Shown piece after piece: positions 9,774-17,272 of a DNA stretch of 64,000 nucleotides. The DNA comes from CAIVAT01 sp049317265. Lineage in GTDB: Bacteria; Bacteroidota; Bacteroidia; Bacteroidales; FEN-979. The stretch's first letter is position 1; each line of letters opens with the position of its first letter. Under the pieces are notes generated by a model that was not told where the DNA came from, did no database searches, and saw only the letters and a list, made by a program, of their open reading frames with translations. The translations under genes were made by a program, and so were the position numbers. Location: NCBI GenBank assembly GCA_049317265.1, contig JBMOIP010000017.1:17839-81838 (forward strand). The letters are read 5' to 3'.

Positions 9774-10892
9774 TTAGTAGGCGATGGGCTGGCCATTGTA
9801 TAGGTCCTTATACCCGGCGGTGATGATTTTGTCTCCCTCATTCAGCCCGCTTAAAACTTCAGTGAGGCCGTCATACGAAATGGAAGGTGTGATGGTGCGT
9901 TTGCGAGCGATTTTCTTTCCGTTTTCTTCAACGGCAACAAAGACAAACTGTCCTTCATCGCGTGAATTCTGAATGAAGTTTTGTGGAATCGCGATGGCAG
10001 ACAGGTTCGAATAATCCTTGATGCGGAGCACTGCGATCATGTTTGCCCTGAAGATGATATCAGAACCAGGCAAAGCGGCTTCAACAAGAAATGTACGGTT
10101 TGTCGGGTTGATGTATTTGCTCGCAAAGGTGATCTGCTGAATAAGCTCCCGGTTGATGTCCGGTAAAAATACCTTAACCTGGTCCCCTGTTTTTACTTTT
10201 GACGAATAAGCTTCGCCAACATCAGCCAGGGCCTTGGCTTTCGAAAAATTGACGATTCGGAAGGCAGGAATCGGAGAGGCGGGCGAGGCAAGCTGGCCTA
10301 CCTTGATAGGGATATCTTCAACCGTGCCATTGATGGGCGAGGTGATGACCGACATTTTTATCTGTTCATCAAGTGTGGAAATTCCATTTTGCACGGTTTC
10401 CATATCGTTTTTTGCCTTCAGGTACTGTACTTCCGATCCGATTTTCTGATCCCAGAGCGCCTTCTGGCGTTTGAAAATATCGGTCACGAACGCCAGTTTG
10501 TTCTGAAGGTCGGTCAGTTGTTGTTTGAGGACTTCTGCATCGAGTTCTGCCAGGACCTGTCCTGCTTTAACGGCATCTCCTTCATGAACAAGGAGCCTGG
10601 TTACCATCCCGCCCTGGCCCCTTGGATTTACGGCGATGTTCTCGTTACCGTCGATTCGTCCCTGAACCTCAATATAATGTTCAAAGGTTTTTTTAGTGAG
10701 GACATCCACCGTAACAGGAGTGGAGGTGGTGGCATTGGCTGGAGCGAGTTCTTTTTCCAGCTTCATGATCTCTTCGGTGAGCTTATCATGTTCCTTCTTC
10801 AACTGGTCAAGCCGGGATTTTTTATCCCCGTCTTTGCTGGAACAACCTGCAAGAATTAACAGAATACCGGTAACAAGAAAAAAGTGTTTCAT
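9774..10892 (-). CDS. RND efflux periplasmic adaptor (membrane fusion protein), lipoprotein
   Basis: Periplasmic adaptor linking the RND pump to TolC, 372 residues from the chosen start. The start at 10892 gives a compact lipoprotein signal (MKHFFLVTGILLILAGCSS, lipobox LAGC); an ATG four codons upstream (10904) is possible. After the lipidated Cys comes a short coiled coil (KKSRLDQLKKEHDKLTEEIM), then a biotinyl-lipoyl half-motif (GQVLAELDAEVLKQQL), an alpha-hairpin, the second lipoyl half (GTVEDIPIKVGQLASP) and the beta-barrel and membrane-proximal domains. It is the first gene of an adaptor-pump operon with a -7 element at 10945-10952, divergent from a TetR gene. Confidence 0.9.
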   Translation of the reverse strand: MKHFFLVTGILLILAGCSSKDGDKKSRLDQLKKEHDKLTEEIMKLEKELAPANATTSTPVTVDVLTKKTFEHYIEVQGRIDGNENIAVNPRGQGGMVTRLLVHEGDAVKAGQVLAELDAEVLKQQLTDLQNKLAFVTDIFKRQKALWDQKIGSEVQYLKAKNDMETVQNGISTLDEQIKMSVITSPINGTVEDIPIKVGQLASPASPIPAFRIVNFSKAKALADVGEAYSSKVKTGDQVKVFLPDINRELIQQITFASKYINPTNRTFLVEAALPGSDIIFRANMIAVLRIKDYSNLSAIAIPQNFIQNSRDEGQFVFVAVEENGKKIARKRTITPSISYDGLTEVLSGLNEGDKIITAGYKDLYNGQPIAY

Positions 10893-10944
10893 AGTGGGAA
10901 TCATATTGATAAGGGGTGCATTGCTTTATCTGGAATTCAAAGGG

Positions 10945-10952
10945 CAAATATA
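10945..10952 (-). promoter_or_regulatory. Candidate -7 element (TATATTTG) for the adaptor-RND operon
   Basis: Minus-strand TAnnTTTG match about 53 bp before the adaptor start at 10892, within the divergent gap shared with the TetR gene at 11024. Confidence 0.4.
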
Positions 10953-11011
10953 GGAATTTTCAGCACGTAAAAAACTTTTCACTCGAAAATCGTTTCCATG
11001 GGTCTTTTTCT

Positions 11012-11019
11012 TACTTTTG
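11012..11019 (+). promoter_or_regulatory. Candidate -7 element (TACTTTTG) for the second TetR gene
   Basis: Exact TAnnTTTG match ending 4 nt before the ATG at 11024. With the usual spacing, transcription would begin at or next to the A of the ATG, so the mRNA may be leaderless. Confidence 0.45.
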
Positions 11020-11023
11020 CACG

Positions 11024-11662
11024 ATGAATGCAAAGGCGCAACATATTCTTGAACAGGTTGAAAAACTTTATCGCCGGTATGGTATCAAAAGTGTTACCAT
11101 GGATGATGTTGCCAGCCATCTTGGGGTGTCCAAGAAGACCATTTATGAGTTTTTCAGCGACAAGGAGGACCTGGTTAAACAGGTTTTGTTGTTTGATCAC
11201 GACCACCGGTGTGATTTTTTAAATGCGTTGGAAAACGAGAATCTCAACGCCATTGAGTCGCTGTTTGAAGTATATAAGATGATCAATGCGACCCTTCGGG
11301 AATTCAATCCTTCCATGGAATATGATATTAAAAAATACTATCCCAACCTTTTCCTGAAGATGAGGGAAGTAAAGCGAAAACGAATGTATGAGGCAGTTTT
11401 CAATAACTTAAACCAGGGAAAGAAGGAAGGACTGTACAGAAAAGAGCTCAACTCGAAAATTATTGCAAAAATACACGTATTCAGAACGGAAAGTCTCTAT
11501 GACAACGATATGTTTACGATGGAAGAGCTCACCTCCCTCAAGATGTTCCATGAAATTTTCATCTATCACATCCAGGGAATTCTGAGCCAGGAAGGCCGAT
11601 CGTTTTTTGAAAACAACTTCGACAAGTTCAAAGCAACCTTAATTGAAAAGGTCAACCCCTGA
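11024..11662 (+). CDS. TetR/AcrR family transcriptional regulator (divergent from RND operon)
   Basis: A 212-residue TetR-type regulator: N-terminal HTH (VTMDDVASHLGVSKKTIYEFF, about residues 22-42) and an all-helical ligand domain. The frame is open further upstream to 10916, but the -7 element at 11012-11019 and the family's usual N-terminus favour the ATG at 11024 (MNAKAQHILEQV). It is divergent from the adaptor-pump operon with a 131-bp gap holding both promoters, the classic position of a local efflux repressor. It resembles the TetR at 4365-4991. An 8-bp tandem repeat array begins 2 bp after its stop. Confidence 0.88.
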   Translation: MNAKAQHILEQVEKLYRRYGIKSVTMDDVASHLGVSKKTIYEFFSDKEDLVKQVLLFDHDHRCDFLNALENENLNAIESLFEVYKMINATLREFNPSMEYDIKKYYPNLFLKMREVKRKRMYEAVFNNLNQGKKEGLYRKELNSKIIAKIHVFRTESLYDNDMFTMEELTSLKMFHEIFIYHIQGILSQEGRSFFENNFDKFKATLIEKVNP

Positions 11663-11664
11663 AC

Positions 11665-11736
11665 CCGTCCGCCCGTCCGCCCGTCCGCCCGTCCACCTGT
11701 CCACCTGTCCACCCGTCCACCTGTCCATCCGTCCAC
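11665..11736. repeat. Octamer tandem repeat, 9 units (consensus CCGTCCAC)
   Basis: Nine contiguous 8-bp units without a gap: CCGTCCGC three times, then CCGTCCAC, CTGTCCAC twice, CCGTCCAC, CTGTCCAT, CCGTCCAC. All share C-Y-G-T-C-C at positions 1-6 and vary only at positions 2, 7 and 8. It lies between a TetR gene and an ECF sigma gene and is followed by a run of nine T. Much more GC-rich than its surroundings. Confidence 0.95.
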
Positions 11737-11807
11737 TTTTTTTTGTAAATTTACACCCACAGGCAACCTAATTTCCTGATTTACGTCTGTTTAATAGTTA
11801 AAATTGG

Positions 11808-12368
11808 ATGCTCGTTGACGATTCCATAATCGAGGGGTGCATTGCAGGAAAGCGCAGTGCCCAGAGCGCCCTTTACCGCAAGTATGCTGCGGTAATGCTG
11901 GCGTTATGCCTGCGTTATGCCCAAAATCATGATGAAGCGGAAGATATACTCCAGGAAGCGTTCCTTAAAATATTCCAGAATATTACCTCATACAGGAAAG
12001 AGGGTTCATTTGAAGGATGGATGAAGCGGATCATGATCAACCACGCACTTAACTATTACCGGAAAAACCGGAAACTGCCATTTCTGGAGGATATTGCAGG
12101 CATCAATGAGACAGAGATCGTGGAAAGTGAAGAGCAGCAGGCCTTGCATGCACCGGTGTCAGCCGAAAAGCTGACTGCATTGATCCAGATGCTGCCTCCT
12201 GGCTACAGGATGGTTTTTAACATGTATGTATTTGAAGAATACAGTCATAAAGAAATTTCCCGGGAGTTAAGCATTTCTGAAAATACCTCTAAAACTCAGC
12301 TTCTGAAAGCACGCAGAATGTTGCGTAAAAAATTGGACGAATTAAATCTCATGAAAAATACATTATAG
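11808..12368 (+). CDS. ECF-type RNA polymerase sigma factor
   Basis: A 186-residue sigma-70-like factor with only regions 2 and 4. Region 2 (about 20-85) has the core-binding and -10-melting segments (LCLRYAQNHDEAEDILQEAF, then a GSFEGWMKRIMINHALNYYR segment); region 4 (about 125-180) carries the helix-turn-helix (YSHKEISRELSISENTSKTQ). The stop is 4 bp before the next ORF, which begins with a short cytosolic part and a membrane helix, the position of an anti-sigma factor. The order sigma / membrane partner / secreted PKD protein suggests a surface-responsive regulon. A paralogous sigma-partner pair follows at 15605-16737. Confidence 0.9.
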   Translation: MLVDDSIIEGCIAGKRSAQSALYRKYAAVMLALCLRYAQNHDEAEDILQEAFLKIFQNITSYRKEGSFEGWMKRIMINHALNYYRKNRKLPFLEDIAGINETEIVESEEQQALHAPVSAEKLTALIQMLPPGYRMVFNMYVFEEYSHKEISRELSISENTSKTQLLKARRMLRKKLDELNLMKNTL

Positions 12369-12372
12369 ATCA

Positions 12373-13788
12373 ATGAGTGACAAGATAGATTTTAAGGCTG
12401 TTAACGAAGGAGGAGCGGATGAGCTGATGCGATCGACCATGGCCGGTCATCGTGTTGAGCCCACACCCGGCCTTTGGAAAGGGATCAGCCGAAGGTTGTT
12501 ATGGAAGGAACTCCTCCATTTCAACTTTACCAACCTTTCACCTAAATACTGGATGGCCGGCACAGCTGGATTATTGGTTGTTGTTACTGCCATCTATTTC
12601 GGATATCCCGGCGGATTGACCGAACATTCATCGGTGAATCAAATGGTAAGTGCCACACCCGCTTCTTTCACAGGTGAGAAAACAGCCGGGTTGAAGCAGC
12701 AGGCTGCACCAAATGCAAAACCTGCCATTTCAATTAAGGCAGCAAATGAGGCAGCAGAAGTGCAGGACCTTGCTTCTTCGCATCTGCAATCAACAGGGTC
12801 ACCAGTTAAGTCAGTTCCCTATGCAGCGATTCCCGTTTCGGGTAGTCGGCATTCTTCATCACCGGCAATTGCCAGTGAAGTCAACCCTCAGCAAATATAT
12901 GCTGTTCCACCTGAACCTTTAGCAGGTCAACTTGATGAAATTGTGTCTGTTGAAGGATTAACCAGGGTTAATCCGTATGAAACACCTCTCCTGGCTGTCT
13001 CTCCGCCTCCTGACACCCTCATCTCCGTCAATACAGCCAACGGAATTGTAAAATTCAGGAAATCATCAAGGGAGGTGAATCAGTTTTTCTCAGTGAATGC
13101 TGGTCTTACCCCTGAGCTTGCATTTTATAACTCATCAGGAACAGCAGCTAACCTTGATTTATGGTTAAATGGAGGATTTACTTACCACATTTCCAGGTTT
13201 TCGTTATCCACCGGACTTGGTTTCGGTTATGTTTACGATCAGGGTAAATACATGGTCGAATACAGGAGCAGGGATAGTGTAGGATATTTCAACAACGTCA
13301 CATCATACACTGTGGGTCAGAATAATGAGATCATTTACAATACGCAAACGACCAATGTGTATGACAGCCTGCAGCATGTTGCAAATTCCCAGACGAAGAA
13401 CCGTTACTCCTATATCCAGGTTCCGCTGTTGCTGGGTTACCGGTTTTATGAATCAAAAAGGGTAAGTCTCACTCTTCAGGCCGGTCCGGCCATATCGGTA
13501 TTGCTTGGTTCCCGAAAACCTGTACCGGTGATCGACTATCGTAACGCCAGGATCATCAGTGTGGGAAATGAAACCCCATCGCGCATTCAGACAAACTGGC
13601 AGGTATGGGCAACCCTCTACTTTGAAATGAGACTTACCCGGAAGATCAGTTTTTACCTCGAACCATCCTTTAAGTATTTTCTTAAACCTGTGGTTACCCA
13701 GGAAAATGTTGTCTTTAAAGCGCCCATGACGGCCGGTTTGGGTATCGGAATACAATTCAACTTCGGACAAAAAAAATCCACCCCATGA
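12373..13788 (+). CDS. Putative anti-sigma-like membrane protein with C-terminal outer-membrane beta-barrel
   Basis: A 471-residue protein of unusual build. Residues 1-55 look cytosolic and contain E29-P-x3-L-W-x2-I-x-R-x-L42, a motif shared with the partner of the second ECF sigma. One membrane helix follows (about 59-77; YWMAGTAGLLVVVTAIYFGY), then a Ser/Ala/Pro-rich low-complexity linker to about 230, then about 235 residues of alternating beta strands ending in a strand-like GLGIGIQFNF, resembling porin-family outer-membrane barrels (PF13568 type). It lies 4 bp after the sigma gene and overlaps the next gene by 4 bp (ATGA). An anti-sigma role is inferred from position and the shared motif. 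Whether the helix is a true anchor or an uncleaved signal is open. Confidence 0.68.
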   Translation: MSDKIDFKAVNEGGADELMRSTMAGHRVEPTPGLWKGISRRLLWKELLHFNFTNLSPKYWMAGTAGLLVVVTAIYFGYPGGLTEHSSVNQMVSATPASFTGEKTAGLKQQAAPNAKPAISIKAANEAAEVQDLASSHLQSTGSPVKSVPYAAIPVSGSRHSSSPAIASEVNPQQIYAVPPEPLAGQLDEIVSVEGLTRVNPYETPLLAVSPPPDTLISVNTANGIVKFRKSSREVNQFFSVNAGLTPELAFYNSSGTAANLDLWLNGGFTYHISRFSLSTGLGFGYVYDQGKYMVEYRSRDSVGYFNNVTSYTVGQNNEIIYNTQTTNVYDSLQHVANSQTKNRYSYIQVPLLLGYRFYESKRVSLTLQAGPAISVLLGSRKPVPVIDYRNARIISVGNETPSRIQTNWQVWATLYFEMRLTRKISFYLEPSFKYFLKPVVTQENVVFKAPMTAGLGIGIQFNFGQKKSTP

Positions 13789-15557
13789 GAGTAATCCTGT
13801 TGATTTTGCTGATCTTTTCAGCTTTCTTTCATGCACCCGGTCAAATTGCCAGTGTTGCCGGAGAGGTCACCTCATGTGATGCCGATTTTACTGTAATTCC
13901 GGATCCTTTAAATCCCATGGTATTCCATTTTACAGATCAGTCCGGTGGTCAAATTACCCTCTGGCAATGGAGTTTTGGTGATGGAACCTCAACTACATTG
14001 CAGAATCCTGTGCATACTTATCTGCACGGCGGGACCTATTTTGTGTGCCTTACAGTCTCCAATTCCGAGCCGGGGAATATTTGTCACGACGTTATGTGTA
14101 TCTATCTGACTGTACACGAACCTGGTACTTGTGTGGCAGACTTTCAATATACCATCGACCCTTTGGATCAGTTCAAGGTGCATTTTACCGACCAGTCGAC
14201 CGGGAACATTAACCGCTGGCATTGGGTTTTCGGTGATGGCACATCTTCCGAAGACAGAAATCCTTCTCATACTTTTATCACCCCGGGAGATTACCGGGTA
14301 TGTCTGACAGCTTATAATGCCGATTCGGTTTCTGTTTGCAATGATATAAAATGCGACTCGCTGAAGATCATTCCTGCATTGCCATGTCATGCATCGTTTA
14401 CGAGTGCGCTTGATTCAATCAATCCTGTTCCAAATACCTTCCTGTTCAAAGATGTTTCGGCAGGGAACCCCAATAAATTTTTATGGAAGTTTAATGATGG
14501 TGCTACCTTCACAACACGGGAAGTCGTGCACCAATTTCAGACACCCGGGGAGCATGAAGTATGCCTTGTGATCAAAAGGGAAGAGCATGGAGATGTAAAA
14601 TGCATTGATTCCATATGCCGGACGATTACTTCTGCACAGTACTATGACATTGGCGGTCACCTGTTTGCCGGTGCTTACCCGATCAACAATCCGGTTTCTA
14701 CTTCAGATACTGGTGTGGCTTACCTTTTCCGTGCCGACGGACAGGGGATGGTACTGTATGACTCCAGCAGGTTTACCCAGCTCGGGTACTATGCGTTTCC
14801 TGCTAAATTGAATGGCAGTTATATCATCAGGGCCGCGCTTACCTCCGGCTCACTTCATTTCCCCGGTTTTTTCCCAACCTATTACCAGCAGGGATTGGCG
14901 TGGAAGGAGACAAATACGCTGAATCTTGGGTCAGGGAGCACCTATGTCGCAGATATTCATCTTGTTCCAACAGTCGAATTGTCCCCGGGACCAGGGTCGG
15001 TCTCCGGCACTGTTGTGAAAGAGACCTTAAAAGATAATTTTCAGGAAATTTCATTCGCAGAGGTTATTTTGTACGATGCCGGGATGACCCCGGCGCGTTT
15101 CAGTATTACAGGAAAATCCGGACAGTTCGGATTTCAAAACCTGCCGCCGGGAATGTATCATTTGTATGTAGAGTATCCGGGGAAATTTTCCAGGCTGACA
15201 TCCATCTGGCTCGATTCGAATGTAGCGGTTGTTGACAGTCTTCGTCTCGAGGTCTTCGACCACGATGTAACCGGATTAAATGAAGGAGCCGTTGTTCCTG
15301 CACTTTCGTTTGATTTATTTCCCAACCCTTCAGGGAGTATCGTGAACCTGGCTTTTCAGCTTGGAAAGGCGGCAGCCCTGAAAGTGGAAATCAGGACATT
15401 GACCGGCCAGCCGGTATGGGATGGAACATTATCGTGCACAAAGGGGGCCAACATGGTAGCATTACCTGTGGGGGAGATCGGTAAGGGATTGTATCTCGTC
15501 GTGATCAAAACCATGGAGGGTGGGCAAATGGCCGTAAAAAAACTGGTCCGGTATTAA
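13785..15557 (+). CDS. PKD-domain surface protein with T9SS sorting domain
   Basis: A 590-residue secreted protein translationally coupled to the barrel gene (4-bp overlap). Signal peptide about 1-19 (ending FHAPGQ). Three PKD-like domains follow, each preceded by cysteine-bearing starts (CDADF, CVADF, CHASF) and carrying the PKD signature (WQWSFGDGTS, WHWVFGDGTS, degenerate LWKFNDGATF). Next is a segment with two carboxypeptidase-regulatory-like folds (GGHLFAGAYPI; VSGTVVKET...FGFQNLPPGMYHLYVEYPG) and finally a T9SS type A C-terminal domain (DLFPNPSGS...GLYLVVIKT...VKKLVRY). Probably a cell-surface adhesive or scaffold protein; the ligand is unknown. Operon context suggests it acts with the barrel protein and ECF sigma. 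Confidence 0.85.
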   Translation: MRVILLILLIFSAFFHAPGQIASVAGEVTSCDADFTVIPDPLNPMVFHFTDQSGGQITLWQWSFGDGTSTTLQNPVHTYLHGGTYFVCLTVSNSEPGNICHDVMCIYLTVHEPGTCVADFQYTIDPLDQFKVHFTDQSTGNINRWHWVFGDGTSSEDRNPSHTFITPGDYRVCLTAYNADSVSVCNDIKCDSLKIIPALPCHASFTSALDSINPVPNTFLFKDVSAGNPNKFLWKFNDGATFTTREVVHQFQTPGEHEVCLVIKREEHGDVKCIDSICRTITSAQYYDIGGHLFAGAYPINNPVSTSDTGVAYLFRADGQGMVLYDSSRFTQLGYYAFPAKLNGSYIIRAALTSGSLHFPGFFPTYYQQGLAWKETNTLNLGSGSTYVADIHLVPTVELSPGPGSVSGTVVKETLKDNFQEISFAEVILYDAGMTPARFSITGKSGQFGFQNLPPGMYHLYVEYPGKFSRLTSIWLDSNVAVVDSLRLEVFDHDVTGLNEGAVVPALSFDLFPNPSGSIVNLAFQLGKAAALKVEIRTLTGQPVWDGTLSCTKGANMVALPVGEIGKGLYLVVIKTMEGGQMAVKKLVRY

Positions 15558-15604
15558 AGGATGATTGAACTGCAGATTATGACACGGATAGCCTCCTGCA
15601 TTTG

Positions 15605-16132
15605 ATGGATCAGGACAAAGAGTTGCTGGTAAAGTGCCTGGAGAGGGATGCAGAGGCAGAAAAGCAGTTGTATGATCGCTTTGCACCCAAAATGTATGGT
15701 GTTTGTTTGCGTTTTGCCGGAAACAGGATGGAAGCCGAGGATATTCTCCAGAACGGGTTCATTTACCTGTTTGGGAATTTAAAGAAGTTCAGGTTTGAGG
15801 GGAGCCTGGAGGGTTGGGTTCGCCGGATTTTTGTGAATGCAGCCATTAACTACTATCGGTCTAACCTGAAATTTAAAGTGCAGGTTGAATTGCCAGGTGA
15901 AATGGAGAATACCCTCTTGAATGAGGATGCTCTTTCGGCGATGTCAACTAAGGAATTACTGAAAGTTATCCAGGGCCTTCATCCCAGGTATCGTACAATT
16001 TTCAACTTGTATGTTATAGAAAATTACGGACATAAGGAGATTTCTGAAATGCTCGGGATTTCCGTGGGAACCTCTAAGGCACAACTTTGTCGCGCAAAAC
16101 AAATCATCAGGAAAATTTTATTGGATCAGTAA
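15605..16132 (+). CDS. ECF-type RNA polymerase sigma factor (second copy)
   Basis: A 175-residue ECF sigma closely similar in layout to that at 11808: region 2 (MYGVCLRFAGNRMEAEDILQ; GSLEGWVRRIFVNAAINYYR) and region 4 (YGHKEISEMLGISVGTSKAQ). The ATG at 15605 is preferred to the in-frame TTG just before it. It lies 47 bp after the PKD gene, so may be in the same transcript. The next gene encodes a single-pass membrane protein with the same N-terminal motif as the first sigma's partner, giving a second sigma-partner module. Confidence 0.9.
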   Translation: MDQDKELLVKCLERDAEAEKQLYDRFAPKMYGVCLRFAGNRMEAEDILQNGFIYLFGNLKKFRFEGSLEGWVRRIFVNAAINYYRSNLKFKVQVELPGEMENTLLNEDALSAMSTKELLKVIQGLHPRYRTIFNLYVIENYGHKEISEMLGISVGTSKAQLCRAKQIIRKILLDQ

Positions 16133-16161
16133 AAACAGGTTACCAACACAAACAACTCCAC

Positions 16162-16737
16162 ATGGAAGAATCGGATCCCATAGAAGATAAGTTCAGGTCA
16201 TCTTTCTCAGATTTTGAAAAGGAGCCGCCCGCAGCGGTATGGGCGAACCTTCACAAGGAACTTCATCCGGTGCCAAAACCTGGAAATCTATGGCAGCGGA
16301 TCATCGGGCATCTTCACCTGAAGAGTCTGCCACTAGGCGTTTACCTGGCTTTTGGTGGTATTTCCGGCTGCCTGGTCTTGGGCATGGTGTACCTGGATTA
16401 TAAAAACCACTCATCCATCCGGGGTCATGCCTATGCAGGAGATCTTCGTCTTCATAGCGGATCGGCAGAGTTATTTCAGGTGGATGATAAAACAATGCCC
16501 TGGGATTCGGCAACCTATTACCGTTCGGCGATTATTGAGAGTTCCGGTGATTTTCAATTCACAAAGATCGCTGCCGGAAATTATATATTGCGGATTGCCC
16601 CGGAGAGAAATTCGGAAACGGCGGGCTCTTTTCAGCCTTCATGGTTTGAAAACTGTACTGAACCGGATTCCTGCAGGTTGATTGAAATCAGGAAAGGGGA
16701 TGTTAATGTTGAAGCGCACTTGATGCCAAAGAAGTGA
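16162..16737 (+). CDS. Putative anti-sigma-like single-pass membrane protein with periplasmic Ig-like domain
   Basis: A 191-residue protein following the second ECF sigma by 29 bp. The start at 16162 (MEESDPIEDKF) is chosen because the longer frame runs back into the sigma gene. The cytosolic N-terminus has E21-P-x3-V-W-x2-L-x-K-x-L34, matching residue for residue the spacing in the 12373 protein. A membrane helix (about 62-80; VYLAFGGISGCLVLGMVYLD) precedes a periplasmic part resembling carboxypeptidase-regulatory or SpaA-like beta folds (SSGDFQFTKIAAGNYILRIA) with two cysteines (C169 and C174 region). No enzymatic motif is seen. An anti-sigma role is inferred from position and motif, not from a recognised domain. 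Confidence 0.65.
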   Translation: MEESDPIEDKFRSSFSDFEKEPPAAVWANLHKELHPVPKPGNLWQRIIGHLHLKSLPLGVYLAFGGISGCLVLGMVYLDYKNHSSIRGHAYAGDLRLHSGSAELFQVDDKTMPWDSATYYRSAIIESSGDFQFTKIAAGNYILRIAPERNSETAGSFQPSWFENCTEPDSCRLIEIRKGDVNVEAHLMPKK

Positions 16738-16740
16738 TAA

Positions 16741-16761
16741 AGTGTTAAGTGTTAAGGGTTA
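16741..16761. repeat. Heptamer tandem repeat, 3 units (AGTGTTA, AGTGTTA, AGGGTTA)
   Basis: Three contiguous 7-bp units begin 3 bp after the stop of the gene ending at 16737. They contain the stop codon (16752-16754) and last codons of the convergent queD gene, so the repeat encodes the queD C-terminus. Confidence 0.8.
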
Positions 16762-17216
16762 AGAGGGGATTGGTTGTCGTTGGCGAACCATTCGGCGTAG
16801 GAGGTGGCCGTTTCCCTGAGGCGCATGCTGTAAAGTTTTATACCATCCGGCAATAGTTCATCGATCCGTCTTGAAAAATCAAGCAGGAAGTTTTCGCTGG
16901 TAGGCTGGTAAGGGAGAAAGACAATATTGGTGAATGGCTCACCGGATGCTTGCAGTTGTTTTTGCGGAATATCCGAATTTAAAAGCAAAGCATGATCCAG
17001 CGGATCAACAATATGTTTTTTAACGATCTTCTTCAGATCCCCGAAATCCATCACCATTCCCAGTTTTGATGAGGAGGTGTCGGTGACAGGTGTGCCGATA
17101 ACAGTTACAGACAATTCATAGGAATGGCCGTGAACATTTTTACATGGGCCATCGTATCCCATCAGCGCATGGGCAGCTTCAAACCTGAATTCCTTTGTGA
17201 CCCTTATCTGGTTCAT
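16752..17216 (-). CDS. queD: 6-carboxy-5,6,7,8-tetrahydropterin synthase (QueD, PTPS-I type)
   Basis: Converts dihydroneopterin triphosphate to 6-carboxytetrahydropterin in queuosine (preQ0) synthesis. The 154 residues contain the zinc histidines H16 (EAAHAL), H29 and H31 and the catalytic Cys25 in C-x3-HGH (CKNVHGH), the spacing reported for the QueD-type PTPS-I class. The VDPLDHALLLN segment holds the conserved Asp-His pair and RLRETATSYAEW the C-terminal Glu. A TAnnTTTG element lies 18-25 bp upstream. The C-terminal LNP-stop is encoded by a heptamer repeat. A second family member of another motif class is at 31504-31917. Confidence 0.9.
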   Translation of the reverse strand: MNQIRVTKEFRFEAAHALMGYDGPCKNVHGHSYELSVTVIGTPVTDTSSSKLGMVMDFGDLKKIVKKHIVDPLDHALLLNSDIPQKQLQASGEPFTNIVFLPYQPTSENFLLDFSRRIDELLPDGIKLYSMRLRETATSYAEWFANDNQSPLNP

Positions 17217-17233
17217 GTGAGTTGATTGTGTGG

Positions 17234-17241
17234 CAAAGATA
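17234..17241 (-). promoter_or_regulatory. Candidate -7 element (TATCTTTG) for queD
   Basis: Minus-strand TAnnTTTG, predicting a leader of only about 14 nt before the ATG at 17216. It also isolates queD from the mntP gene upstream. Confidence 0.45.
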
Positions 17242-17272
17242 TGAAAATTGAAGGAGCCGGATACATCGGTAA

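Noticed and set aside
11566..11766. Minus-strand open frame rich in W-T-G-G-R-V-D repeats
   Set aside because: It is the translation of the octamer tandem repeat plus the end of the TetR gene on the opposite strand; no start context or homology-like text.
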